The notes beneath the pieces are model-generated. The model was not told the DNA's origin. It made no database searches and saw nothing but the letters and a program-made list of their open reading frames with translations. This document shows positions 53,231 to 62,560 of a stretch of 64,000 nucleotides of DNA, piece after piece (position 1 is the stretch's first letter; every line of letters begins with the position of its first letter). This DNA comes from CAWKPF01 sp963851415. Lineage in GTDB: Bacteria > Acidobacteriota > Thermoanaerobaculia > Multivoradales > Multivoraceae. The DNA lies in contig CAWKPF010000003.1 of assembly GCA_963851415.1 (NCBI GenBank), positions 62,001-126,000 on the forward strand, read 5' to 3'. Made by a program: the position numbers and the translations under genes.

Positions 53231-54538
53231 GTGCGGCTCCGACTCACGCTGGGTGGGCTGGTTCTGACCGGGCTGCTGGTGCACACCGGCCTGTTCGCGC
53301 TGCCCGCGGCGGAAGAGCTGCGGGTCGCTCTGGGCAGCACCGAGATCACGCCACCGCTGGGCTCACCCATGGCGGGCTACGCCGCGCGCGAAGGAGAGGC
53401 CGAGGGCGTGCACGATCCGCTCATGGCGCAGGTGATCGTGCTCTCGGACGGGGACAGTCAGCTCGCCCTGATCACCTTCGACCTGCGCCGCATCGTCTCG
53501 CCACGCATCGTCGAGGGCGTGAAGGCTCTGGGCATCGAGCACGTCGTGCTGGCCAGCTCACACACCCACTCGGGTCCCGATGCCGATCGCGACGATTTTC
53601 CCGGCGGCGGCTCCTCTTGGCGGCGGGAGACCGAGGATCGGGTCATTCGGATGGTGCGTGAGGCGATGCCGCTCTCCTTCCCGGCGCGGGTCGCAGTCGG
53701 GCGAGGAGAGACCTACATCGGCCACAACCGTCGGTGGGTGGAGAACGGCGAAGTGACGATGCTCTGGCGTAACGCGGAGGAGCGTCCGACCCATCCGCTC
53801 GACCCGGGGGTCGGGGTGGTTCGGATCGAAGACGCGGAGGGGCAGCTGCGTGCGGTCCTGGTCCACTACGCGTGTCATGCCGTGGTGCTGGGGCCCGACA
53901 ACCATTCGCTCTCGGCCGACTGGCCGGGCGCGATGAGACGCCAGCTGGCTGGGCTGCTGAGGGAGGCGAGCGGGAGCGAGGTCGAGATCTTCTTTCTGCA
54001 GGGCGCCGCCGGCGACATCAACCCGTATCGGGACAAGCAGCCGGTCGCGGAGGGCGGCTTCGAGGAGGCGGAGCGCGTCGGCCGTCAGATCGCCGAGGAG
54101 GCCCAGCAGGTGCTGCGGCGCCTCGAGGGCGAGCCCACCCCGCGGGAGCTCGATGTGCGCAGCGCACGTCTGGTGGTGGAGGATCGTTGGCAGGACCGAG
54201 TGTCCCATACGCTCCACGTGCACACCGTGCGACTGGGTGGAGATCTCGGCCTGGTCTTGCTCCCCGGTGAGCTCTTCGTCGAGCACCAGTTGACCCTGGC
54301 GGCACGCTCGCCGCTCGAGACGACGCTGCTGGTGGGCTATGCCACTTCGGGAGAGGCGTGGCCAGGCTACATTCCGACTCTCGAGGCGGCCGTCGAGGGG
54401 GGCTACGGCGCCGACTACAACACCCATCTGGAGCCCGGTGCGGGGGAGCTGCTGGTCGATCGTGCAGTGATCGAGCTGTACCGTTCGATCGGGCGTCTCG
54501 AGACCCCGGAGACGGGCCCGGTCCGTTCCTACGACTGA
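53231..54538 (+). CDS. Neutral/alkaline ceramidase-fold hydrolase, secreted
   Basis: 435 residues beginning with GTG. A signal sequence ends near LPAAE. The N-terminal ceramidase domain has GSTEITPPLGSPMAGY, zinc His in SSHTHSGPD and in HYACHAVVLG, and a GAAGDINPY motif equivalent to the nucleophile region NxGDVSPN of neutral ceramidase. It lacks the C-terminal domain of animal enzymes. It probably hydrolyses an amide in a lipid or glycolipid, but the substrate is open. It follows the PIG-L gene by one base and precedes a paralogue by three. Confidence 0.88.
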   Translation: MRLRLTLGGLVLTGLLVHTGLFALPAAEELRVALGSTEITPPLGSPMAGYAAREGEAEGVHDPLMAQVIVLSDGDSQLALITFDLRRIVSPRIVEGVKALGIEHVVLASSHTHSGPDADRDDFPGGGSSWRRETEDRVIRMVREAMPLSFPARVAVGRGETYIGHNRRWVENGEVTMLWRNAEERPTHPLDPGVGVVRIEDAEGQLRAVLVHYACHAVVLGPDNHSLSADWPGAMRRQLAGLLREASGSEVEIFFLQGAAGDINPYRDKQPVAEGGFEEAERVGRQIAEEAQQVLRRLEGEPTPRELDVRSARLVVEDRWQDRVSHTLHVHTVRLGGDLGLVLLPGELFVEHQLTLAARSPLETTLLVGYATSGEAWPGYIPTLEAAVEGGYGADYNTHLEPGAGELLVDRAVIELYRSIGRLETPETGPVRSYD

Positions 54539-54541
54539 GCC

Positions 54542-55823
54542 GTGAGCTTGCCGATGAGACCGCTTTCGATCGCTCTGCTCGCCCTGATGGCTCTCGCGCC
54601 CCCGGTCCTCCTGGCCCAGCAGCCGCTGCGCGTCGGACTCGCCGAGGCCGTCCTCGAACCGCCCTCGGGCTTCGACATGTGGGGCTACACCCCGCGGCCC
54701 AATGGAGGCGTGCTCGACCCGCTGATGGCGCGAGTCGTCCTGTTCGACGCCGACGAGAAGCGGGTCGCCCTGGTGACGCTCGATCTCGGTCGCACTCCGG
54801 CTCGCCCCCAGATGGACTCGGTCCGGGAGAAGGTGAGGCTCGAGGCCCGGGTCGACGACGTGATCTTCATGGCTTCGCACACCCACTCCGGTCCCTACCT
54901 GAAGGACGAGTACGAGGACGGTGTACCGGCCTGGGAGCTCGCGGCGATGGAGCGGATTGCCGATGCGGTGATCCGAGCCGCCGGCGAGACCTTCGAGGCG
55001 CGCTGGGGCGTCGGCTACGGCCGTGTCGAGGTCGGCTTCAACCGGCGATACGTGCTTCCCGACGGCAGCGTGCGCATGCTGTGGGCGAACCCGACCCGCA
55101 TCTCGACCTATCCGGTCGACCCCGAGGTCACCGTGCTGCGCATCGACGATGCCGCGGGACGGGTGCGAGCCCTGCTGGTGGGCTACGCCTGCCATCCGGT
55201 GGTCTTCGGCCCCGACAACCTGGAATATTCGGCAGACTTTCCCGGCGCCATGGCCCGGTCCATCGCAGAGAGCCATCCCGACTCCCCGATGACCGCCTTC
55301 CTCCAGGGCGCCCCCGGCGACGTCAACCCCTTTCTCGACAAGCGGGAGCTGCCGGCGGATGCGGTCCGGCTGATGAAGGAAGTGGGGGAGGAGCTGGCCG
55401 CCGAGGTGATGCGCACGGCCGCGAGGATCGAGCCGGCACCGAGCCGGGAGGCGACGCTCGAGCTGCGTCGCACCGAGTGGCAGTGGCACCATCGGCTCGA
55501 TCGCGACGACGGCTATCGCGGCGATCTGACCGTTCTGCTGCTCGACGACACGCTCGGCCTGGTGGGTTTGCCGGGGGAGCCCTTCGTCGAGTTCCAGCTC
55601 GATCTCAAGCGCCGCCGCCCGGTTCCCTCACGTCCTCTTTGCCGGGTATACCAATGGCTATGTGGGGTACTTTCCGACCATCCGTGCAGCGGCCGAGGGG
55701 GGCTACGGTGCCGACCCGATCGTCGCTCGGGTCGAGGTGGGGGCGGGGGAGCGATTGATGATGAAGGCCTATCGCTACCTGCTCGAGATGAGTGGTCGAC
55801 TGAGCGACAGTCCGCGAAAGTGA
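54542..55823 (+). pseudogene. Second neutral ceramidase-fold hydrolase, frameshifted near the 3' end
   Basis: The frame from GTG at 54542 gives a paralogue of the preceding protein, with ASHTHSGPY, YACHPVVFGPDN and GAPGDVNPFLD, up to FQLDLKRR near 55612. The expected continuation (FPHVLFAGYTNGYVGYFPTIR to SPRK, stop at 55823) is in the next frame. The shift falls in gccgccgcccgg at 55611-55622; removing one C restores a single frame. In the original frame the protein would read through to 56023 with unrelated residues. The next gene starts six bases after the restored stop, supporting the corrected end. Confidence 0.85.
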
Positions 55824-55829
55824 GAGCGA

Positions 55830-58800
55830 GTGGACGGTGCCGTGCGATTGAGACTCCTCTGGCTCGGGCTGGCACTCTGCGTCGGTGCGGCGGTCTTGTC
55901 ACAGTCCGCTCCGCAGGCTCCCGCGCTCCTCGGAGAGCATCGGCTCCATCCGGAGCTCGAGATCGCCCTGGCTGCCTCCGAGCCGCTGGTGGTCGATCCG
56001 GTCGACCTCGAGTTCGACGGTGAGGGTCGAGCCTTCCTTCTCGAGCTGCGCGGCTACCCGGTCGTGGCGGAAGGCAGCGAGCTGCCGGGGCGAATCGTCG
56101 AGCTCCTGGACCGCGATCGGGACGGGCGTTTCGACGAGCGGCGCATCTTCGCCGACGGATTTCGCTATGCGGACTCGATTCTGCCGTATCGCGGGGGATG
56201 GCTGGTGGCCGACGCTCCCGACCTGCTCTTCGTGCGCGACGACGACGGCGACGGAGTCGTCGCTGCCGGGGACTCGCGAGTCGTCCTGTTGAGTGGGTTC
56301 GGCGTCGGAGCGTCGGAGAGCCTCTTCAATGGCCTGCGCTTCGGTCCCGACGGTTGGATTCACGGTGCGAACGGATCGAGCGGAGGAGAGGTGTTCCTCC
56401 CCGATCGGGCGCAGGAGCGGATCTCGATCCGCGGGCGCGACTTTCGTTTTCGCTTCGAAGGCCCCGTCGCGAGCCCGGAGAGGTGGAGGGGCGTGTTCGA
56501 GGCGACGGATCGCATGGGCGGTGGATTCGGTCTCGACTTCGACGACTGGGGACGCAAGTGGGTCACGCACGAGCAACGACATGTGCAGGCGGTGGTGGTG
56601 CCGGGGCGATATCTCCCGGAAGGACACGACTGGCCGCAGACGACGGTCGAGATCTCCGATCACGGACGGGGCGGCGAGACGCGCATCTTTCCGATCTCAG
56701 AGAGCGCGCCGCGCCCGAACCACCCCGAACAGGCCGGCACCTTCACTGCCGGCTGCGGTCTGATTCACTATGGAGGGGCGGCCCTTCCCCCGGCCTTCCA
56801 CGACCAGGTCTTCGTGGCCGAAGCGGTGCACAATCTGGTCCATCGAGACGTGATCCGCGCCACGGGCTCAGGGTTCGTCGCCGCACGAGCGCCGGAGGAG
56901 GCGCGCTCCGAGCTCCTGGCCGCCGTGGACCCGGCCTTTCGGCCGGCCAACATGACGGTAGGACCCGACGGGGCGATCTGGTTGCTCGACCTGCAGCGAG
57001 ACGTGATCGAGCATCCAGAGTGGATTCCCGACGACATCGAGCGAGAGCTCGACCTGTACGCGGGGAACGATCGAGGGCGGATCTATCGCATCACGGGTCG
57101 CGGCGGCCTCGAGGTGCCCGAGGTGTCGCTCGGCGATCTCGAGTCGCTGCTCGAGGCGCTCGGCCACTCGAATCGTTGGTGGCGCGACACGGCGCGGCGA
57201 CTCCTGCTCGAACGGCTCCAGGTGAGGCCGGAGGAGACCGTGCGAGTGGTCGAGGCACTGCAGGGGCTGATCCGGAGCTCGCCGGAGCCGCGCGCACGTG
57301 TCCAGGCGCTGTGGACGCTGCGCAGCCTCGGTGAGCTCGATCGGTCTTCGATGGAGATCCTTCTGGCCGACCCGGATCCCAGAGTGCGCGAGGCGACCCT
57401 GGCTGCTGGAGAAGAGCTCTTCGTGGACTCCGCCGAGCTCGCCAGGGTCGCGCAAGGGCTGAGTCGGGACGAGGATGCGAGAGTGCGACTCCAGGCCATC
57501 CTGAGCGTGAGTCTGGCTTCCCAGCCGGTCCCGGGTCTCGCTGGCGGAGCGGTTCGGGTCGCGGTGGAGTCCCGCGACGATCCGTGGCTCGAGCTGGCGG
57601 CGGCGGTGGTGGCCGCCCGTCAGCCGAGTCCGGGAGTGGCTTCGATGATGCGCGAGGCCGTGTCCATGGGGCCCGACCGTGTCGCCCTGTTGGCCGGACT
57701 CGCTCGGGTGGCCGGCGAGCGAGGCCGCGAAGACGAGCTCCCTGACGTCCTCGGCCAGCTCGAGCCCCTCGAAGACGAGGTTCTGGCTGCAGTTCTCGAC
57801 GCGATGGCGGACGGCCTCGAGCGCGTTCGGACGTCATTTTCGGAATCGGCACGTATCTCCCTGGCCGCACGATTGTCGGAGCTCGAGCGATCCACCCGGA
57901 TCACGCGGCCCGGCTGGCGAGTGGCCCGTGCGCTGGAGTTGGCGACCACGCCGAGTCAGCGGGTCGCAGCGGTGCGAGCGGCCACCCGGCTCGTCGATCG
58001 GGAACAGCCGCTCGAAGAGCGCCTCGAGGCGTTATCTCTGCTCGAACTGACCGATCCGCCCGAGCGAATCGATCTGTTGTTCGATCTGCTGGATGTGCGC
58101 GAGCCCAGTGAGCTCCAGAGTGCGGCGATTGCCCAACTGGGTCGCGTCGAGAGCCCGCGGAGCCTGGCGGTGGGGGAGCGGCTGATCGCCGACTGGATCT
58201 ACCTCCCGCCCGCTGTGCGCCGTCCAGCTGGAGACATCCTGCTCTACCGTCGAGAGAATCATCCCCAGCTTCTCGCAGCCCTGGAGAGCGGACGCCTCCT
58301 GATCGGCCAGCTAGAGCTGGACCTCGAGCGACGTCGGACCTTGTTGCGCTGGTCGAGTCCCGAGGTTGGCGAGCGGGCGGCTCGCTTGTTCACCGACGCC
58401 GGTGTGGCCACGCGGGCCGAGGCACTCGAGAGAATGAAACCGGCGCTCGAGTTGGCAGGCGATCGGGATCGGGGGCGGAGTCGCTTCGAGGAGCTCTGCT
58501 CGCGATGCCATCGACTGGGCGAGCTGGGCAGCGCGGTGGGTCCCGATCTCGCCGATGCGGCCCGCAAGAGCCGTTTGGCGCTGCTCCACGACATCGTGGA
58601 TCCGAATGCCGCGGTGAGCCCGGAGTACGCCGCCTACAACCTGGTGACCGAAGAGGGCGAGATCCTGAGCGGTCTCCTGGTGGACGAAGACGATCAGTCG
58701 GTGCTGCTGCGCATGGCACTGGGAGAGGAGGTCCGCCTACGACGCAGCCAGATCAGCGAGTTGTTCGCCAGCGGCCTCTCCCTCATGCCCGAGGAGCTCG

Positions 58801-58862
58801 AGAGCGGGATGGGGCCGCAGGAGATGGCCGATCTGCTGGCGTTCCTCGTGCGCTGGAAGTAG
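55830..58862 (+). CDS. PVC-type haem-binding CxxCH protein with N-terminal propeller and HEAT repeats
   Basis: 1010 residues beginning with GTG. A signal peptide is followed by a membrane-bound-dehydrogenase-like beta-propeller (to about 410; DLEFDGEGRAFLLELRGYP, NGLRFGPDGWIHG). HEAT repeats follow (about 420-870; RWWRDTARRLLLERLQ, DPRVREATLAAGEE). A C-terminal cytochrome has CSRCH in FEELCSRCHRLG and a likely axial Met in RMALGEEV. This architecture is typical of Planctomycetes-Verrucomicrobia-Chlamydiae genomes, where such genes accompany sugar or ester degradation. Here it is the last gene of the deacetylase/ceramidase cluster. Confidence 0.92.
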   Translation: MDGAVRLRLLWLGLALCVGAAVLSQSAPQAPALLGEHRLHPELEIALAASEPLVVDPVDLEFDGEGRAFLLELRGYPVVAEGSELPGRIVELLDRDRDGRFDERRIFADGFRYADSILPYRGGWLVADAPDLLFVRDDDGDGVVAAGDSRVVLLSGFGVGASESLFNGLRFGPDGWIHGANGSSGGEVFLPDRAQERISIRGRDFRFRFEGPVASPERWRGVFEATDRMGGGFGLDFDDWGRKWVTHEQRHVQAVVVPGRYLPEGHDWPQTTVEISDHGRGGETRIFPISESAPRPNHPEQAGTFTAGCGLIHYGGAALPPAFHDQVFVAEAVHNLVHRDVIRATGSGFVAARAPEEARSELLAAVDPAFRPANMTVGPDGAIWLLDLQRDVIEHPEWIPDDIERELDLYAGNDRGRIYRITGRGGLEVPEVSLGDLESLLEALGHSNRWWRDTARRLLLERLQVRPEETVRVVEALQGLIRSSPEPRARVQALWTLRSLGELDRSSMEILLADPDPRVREATLAAGEELFVDSAELARVAQGLSRDEDARVRLQAILSVSLASQPVPGLAGGAVRVAVESRDDPWLELAAAVVAARQPSPGVASMMREAVSMGPDRVALLAGLARVAGERGREDELPDVLGQLEPLEDEVLAAVLDAMADGLERVRTSFSESARISLAARLSELERSTRITRPGWRVARALELATTPSQRVAAVRAATRLVDREQPLEERLEALSLLELTDPPERIDLLFDLLDVREPSELQSAAIAQLGRVESPRSLAVGERLIADWIYLPPAVRRPAGDILLYRRENHPQLLAALESGRLLIGQLELDLERRRTLLRWSSPEVGERAARLFTDAGVATRAEALERMKPALELAGDRDRGRSRFEELCSRCHRLGELGSAVGPDLADAARKSRLALLHDIVDPNAAVSPEYAAYNLVTEEGEILSGLLVDEDDQSVLLRMALGEEVRLRRSQISELFASGLSLMPEELESGMGPQEMADLLAFLVRWK

Positions 58863-58898
58863 CGTCCTGTCGTTCCTGGGAACGCGGAGAGGGCAATG

Positions 58899-58910
58899 GG
58901 GACAGGTCCC
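58899..58910. repeat. gggacaggtccc palindrome, core shared with the 23677 element
   Basis: A 12-bp imperfect palindrome (GGGAC AG GTCCC) lies between the convergent stops of the PVC-type and ammonia-lyase genes. It contains the same gggacagg core as the inverted repeat at 23677-23768. Confidence 0.5.
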
Positions 58911-58935
58911 GTTTCTCGTTCCTGCCTCGGGTCCT

Positions 58936-60513
58936 TCAGAGTCCTTCGAGGAGGTCGCCAGAGCGCAGCAACGCGTGCACGCTCTCGATGTCGGCCTGGA
59001 GCTCCCGGTCGCGGTCGAGGGGATCGGACACGCGGCGAACGCGGTCGTACACTCGTCGCGTCCTGCCGAGCAGTTCGGGTCCCCGCAAGTCGGCGGCCTG
59101 ACAGCAGGCGAGCAGGTGCATCGCCTGGCAGCGCTCGGTGATCTCGATGACGTCCCGGGCCTGACGGGCAGCGGTCGTGGCCATCGAGACCTTGTCCTGG
59201 TTGTGCCACTCGGTGGAACGGGAGAACACGGTCATCGGCATGGCGCGCTGTTGCGCCTCCGCTGCCAGGGCCGACATCGCCAGCTGAACGCCCTTGAAGC
59301 CGTGATGAATGCCGTGCTCGGGGTCTTCGGGGGGCCTCACTGGCGAGAGATTGGCCGGCAGACCGTTGCTGAAGCGCTCGTCGACCAGGAGAGCGAACTG
59401 CCGGTCGAGTTGGTCGGCCACGCTGGCCGTGGCGATCTTGAGGCTGTCCATCGCCTGCCCGACGTGGAAGCCCGAGAAGTTCCCGCCACTGTGCGCGCGG
59501 CCGGTTTCGATCTCGAAGAGCGGATTGTCGTTCGAGGAGTTGATTTCGATCTCGAGCCACCTGCGGGCCCACTCCAGAGTGTCGTACAACGCACCCGTGC
59601 AGTGCGGCGCGCACCGGATCGAATAGTTGTCCTGGATCCGGATTTCGAGGCGGCGGTGGCCTTCGCGGGCCATCGGCTCGATCCCCGCGATCACCCGTTG
59701 GTACTCGCGGGCCAGTTGGCTGCCCTCGAGCAGACGGAGCATCGAAGCCGCGGAACGCTCTACACCCGGATGCGGCTTGACGTCCTGGAGGAACGGAGCG
59801 AACGGGCTCGGGATGCCTGCCAACGCCTCGAGGGCCATGGCACCGCACAGATCGGTGATCCGCGCCAGACGCTCGCCGTCCAGGACCGCGAGGACTCCGA
59901 TGCCCGACATCACCATCGTGCCATTGAGGATCGAGAGCCCCTCCTTGGGCTCGAGCCGAATCGGCTCCCGGTCGAGGACGCTCCAGGCCTCGGCCGCGGG
60001 CATGGTGCGGCCCGCGTGCACGACCTCTCGTTCGCCGATCAAGGTCGCCGCGATGTAGGAGCCCGGCACGAGATCGCCGCTGGCTCCGAGGGAGCCCTGT
60101 TCGGGGATCAGCGGCAGCAGATCGAAATTGAGCATGTCGAGCAGGCGATCGAGGAGGATGCGGCGCACGCCGGAGTTGCCCTTGGCGAGGCAGTTGGCGC
60201 GAATCAAGATCGCGGCCCGGGTCTGGTCGGCAGGCAGGGTCGGACCGCTACCGCAGCCGCACTTGCGCACCAGATTACGCTGCATCTCGGCCGCTCGGTC
60301 GAGGGCGACCTGTCGATCGACCGAGGCACCGACACCGGTCGTCACCCCGTAGATCGGGGCGCCGCTGGCGATGAGGGTGTCGCGCAGAGCTCGACTCTGC
60401 TCGATGCGCTCGATCACGGCGGGATCCTCACTCAGTTCGACGCGCTCCCGGTCCCGAGCGACCGCGCGAACCGATTCCAGCGTCAACGTACCTCCGTCGA
60501 TGTGCACAGTCAT
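58936..60513 (-). CDS. MIO-type aromatic amino acid ammonia-lyase or aminomutase
   Basis: 525 residues from the ATG at 60513. The methylidene-imidazolone triad ASG is at 144-146 in SLGASGDLVP, the catalytic Tyr55 in IYGVTTGVG, and later motifs (QDNYSIRCAPH, NSSNDNPLF, NGLPANLS) are those of HAL/PAL/TAL. Where histidine and tyrosine lyases carry Ser-His after QRNLV, this protein has Lys-Cys (RNLVRKCGCG). Substrate specificity is therefore uncertain, and an aminomutase is possible. There is no hut operon nearby. In-frame sequence upstream of 60513 is not protein-like. Confidence 0.9.
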   Translation of the reverse strand: MTVHIDGGTLTLESVRAVARDRERVELSEDPAVIERIEQSRALRDTLIASGAPIYGVTTGVGASVDRQVALDRAAEMQRNLVRKCGCGSGPTLPADQTRAAILIRANCLAKGNSGVRRILLDRLLDMLNFDLLPLIPEQGSLGASGDLVPGSYIAATLIGEREVVHAGRTMPAAEAWSVLDREPIRLEPKEGLSILNGTMVMSGIGVLAVLDGERLARITDLCGAMALEALAGIPSPFAPFLQDVKPHPGVERSAASMLRLLEGSQLAREYQRVIAGIEPMAREGHRRLEIRIQDNYSIRCAPHCTGALYDTLEWARRWLEIEINSSNDNPLFEIETGRAHSGGNFSGFHVGQAMDSLKIATASVADQLDRQFALLVDERFSNGLPANLSPVRPPEDPEHGIHHGFKGVQLAMSALAAEAQQRAMPMTVFSRSTEWHNQDKVSMATTAARQARDVIEITERCQAMHLLACCQAADLRGPELLGRTRRVYDRVRRVSDPLDRDRELQADIESVHALLRSGDLLEGL

Positions 60514-61015
60514 ACTCCGACCATCCCGGGTTGATGGTTGTGCGGAGGGCCGGTGCCCTCCGTGGTGATGCCCTGGCGCGATTATCGGGCGCTGCTCGGC
60601 GTGGATGGGACACCCGGATTCGTGGGGCGATCCCACCCCGCCGCGGTCGATCCGTCGTCCGACCTGCTGGGAGTCAGCTCGACTTGCGCTCGATGACGTA
60701 GACGGGGGGGCTGCGGAGATCAGGCGGTTCCCCGTCATCCGGCACCAGGCCGGAAGCTCGACGGGGGCTCCCGGATCGCGAGCCACGAGGTGGTCAAACA
60801 GGGCGCTTCGACGCTGAGCTTCTGAGCGAGCAGGGATCGCTCGCGAGACCGGCCGGTCGGCCCGGGTTCGACGAGTGGCGTTCGGAGAGATCGGTCGCGA
60901 CGTGTAGCATGTCCGCGACATGGCCTCTGACGTCACCTCCGTTCGACGCGCCGCGCCGCCTGAGGCCATACGCTGAGCACAGCGGCTTTCTCGCTGTTGC
61001 TAGCCTTGGTTCGTC
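60514..61015. other. 502-bp region without a supported gene
   Basis: Between divergent ammonia-lyase and kinase genes. It probably holds their promoters. GCGAGC (60826-60831) pairs with GCTCGC (60839-60844) across seven bases, and a 12-bp perfect palindrome, gaccggccggtc, lies at 60847-60858; both could be regulatory or a terminator for a lost gene. No RNA gene was recognised. Confidence 0.5.
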
Positions 61016-62560
61016 ATGGGCCGCCTTTTTCCCCACTCCCGCTCGATTCCGGTTCTGCCTCTCAGCGCCGCACTGGTGCTGTTGCTGATCGTGGTGGACG
61101 CCCTGGCGGTCGCGGGAATCGTCGGAACCCGACGAGCGGCCCGCCAGGCCGCCGTCGAGCAGCTCCAACGCCGGGCCGAGGTCCAGGCCAGGGGCTACGA
61201 AGCCGCGCTGGCGACCCTTCGTGCGGATCTGCTCTTCTTGTCCAGTTCTCCGCGACTGGCCGAGAGCTGGGAGCGAAGTCGCTCGGTGGAGCCGATGGCT
61301 CGACGCTGGGGGCGTCTGGAGACCGAGAGCACCCTGCTCCAGTTCATGGAGGGGCATCCGGGCCTGGTCTCGTTGACCGTGAAACGAGGTGCGGACGAGA
61401 CCGGCGTGGTGCGCTCCGCTTCGGGGGCTCCGACGGTGATGGGCGAGTGGAGGCCGACGTCCGAGTGGGCCCTCGAGCTCGATCTTCCCCTGGCGGCCGA
61501 CCTCCGCCTGCTCGCGACGGTGGATCCAGCGCGGCTGCTCGCGGCTCTGACTCCGGGATTGGGAGGCGCTCTCGTACTCGAGTCCGCCACGGTGACTCAC
61601 GAGGACGAGTTGGCGGTGCTCGAGCCGATCGACACTCGCGGCTGGAAGGTCGCGGCTCCGGTCATGCTCGAGCGTCGCGAGGAGCCCGGCCAGCTGGTGG
61701 GCACCGTGGAGACTCTTGCCAGCCGGTACCGAACGACGGTGCTGCTCAACGTCGTGGTGTTGCTGCTGGCCATCCCGCTCGGACTCCTCGCCGTGCGCGA
61801 AGCGCGGCGGGCCGAGAGACTCGCCTCCGCCAACGAGCACGAGCGTGAGCGACGGCAGATGGAGCGTCGTCTCTGGCACCAGGAGCGCCTGGCCACGGTG
61901 GGGCGACTGACGGCTGATCTGGCACACGAGATCAACAATCCGCTGGCAGGCGTTTCGAACCATCTGGCCCTGTTGGAGGAGGAGCTGTCGACCGGCCAGC
62001 TGAACGAGGCGCAGCTCCGCATGCCCAAGTTGCGTCACGGGATCGAACGGATCACACAAACCGTTCGCCGCTCCCTCCGGCTGGCGACGCCGGGCCGGGC
62101 GGAGCGAGAGCCGGTCGATCTGCACACCGTGGTTGCCGACAGCGTCGCGCTGATCGCGGACCAGAGCGGCGGTGTTCGTCTCCTTCTTCCCGCCGGGGAC
62201 TCGGAGCCCGTCGTGGTCGTGGGGGAAGCCGCCGCCCTGATTCAAGTCGTGACCAACTTGATTCTCAACGCCATTCAGATCCAGGACGAGGGCGGTGAGG
62301 TGTCGGTCGCGGTCGGTGTCGACTCCGGGATGGCCCGGCTCGAGGTGCTCGATCGCGGCCCCGGCATCGCTCACGAGGTCGCCGCTCGGCTGTTCGAGCC
62401 TTTCGTCTCCGGCCGAGGCTCGACCGGTCTCGGGCTCTCGGTCTGCGAAGGCATCGTGCGCGAGCACGGCGGGCGCCTCGTGGCCGAAAATCGGACCGGA
62501 GGCGGGGCTCGTTTCGTTGTCGAGCTGCCCGTCGCGCACTCGGTGGAGGAGGCCTCGTGA
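61016..62560 (+). CDS. NtrB-type sensor histidine kinase
   Basis: 514 residues with two membrane helices (VLPLSAALVLLLIVVDALAVAG and VLLNVVVLLLAIPLGLLAV) bracketing a periplasmic region of about 200 residues. The cytoplasmic part has a HisKA H-box (ADLAHEINNPLAG), N-box TNLILNAIQ and DRGPGIAHEV, with GSTGLGLSVCEG. The H-box with Asn-Asn-Pro is of the NtrB type. Its stop overlaps the GTG of the NtrC-type regulator (GTGA at 62557), forming a cognate pair. Confidence 0.92.
   Translation: MGRLFPHSRSIPVLPLSAALVLLLIVVDALAVAGIVGTRRAARQAAVEQLQRRAEVQARGYEAALATLRADLLFLSSSPRLAESWERSRSVEPMARRWGRLETESTLLQFMEGHPGLVSLTVKRGADETGVVRSASGAPTVMGEWRPTSEWALELDLPLAADLRLLATVDPARLLAALTPGLGGALVLESATVTHEDELAVLEPIDTRGWKVAAPVMLERREEPGQLVGTVETLASRYRTTVLLNVVVLLLAIPLGLLAVREARRAERLASANEHERERRQMERRLWHQERLATVGRLTADLAHEINNPLAGVSNHLALLEEELSTGQLNEAQLRMPKLRHGIERITQTVRRSLRLATPGRAEREPVDLHTVVADSVALIADQSGGVRLLLPAGDSEPVVVVGEAAALIQVVTNLILNAIQIQDEGGEVSVAVGVDSGMARLEVLDRGPGIAHEVAARLFEPFVSGRGSTGLGLSVCEGIVREHGGRLVAENRTGGGARFVVELPVAHSVEEAS

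Noticed and set aside
53558..55492. Minus-strand frame of 644 codons across both ceramidase-fold genes
   Set aside because: It spans a gene boundary and shows no domain; both plus-strand proteins keep zinc-ligand motifs.
55620..56023. C-terminal tail of the ceramidase paralogue beyond 55620 in its first frame
   Set aside because: It is Arg/Gly-rich and overlaps the next gene by nearly 200 bp, whereas the +1 frame restores family sequence and stops at 55823.
60860..60890. gggttcga, resembling a tRNA T-loop
   Set aside because: Flanking bases do not form the five-pair T-stem or an acceptor stem, so I do not call a tRNA.
60794..62539. Minus-strand frame of 581 codons over the NtrB-type kinase
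   Set aside because: The plus-strand protein contains complete HisKA/HATPase motifs.
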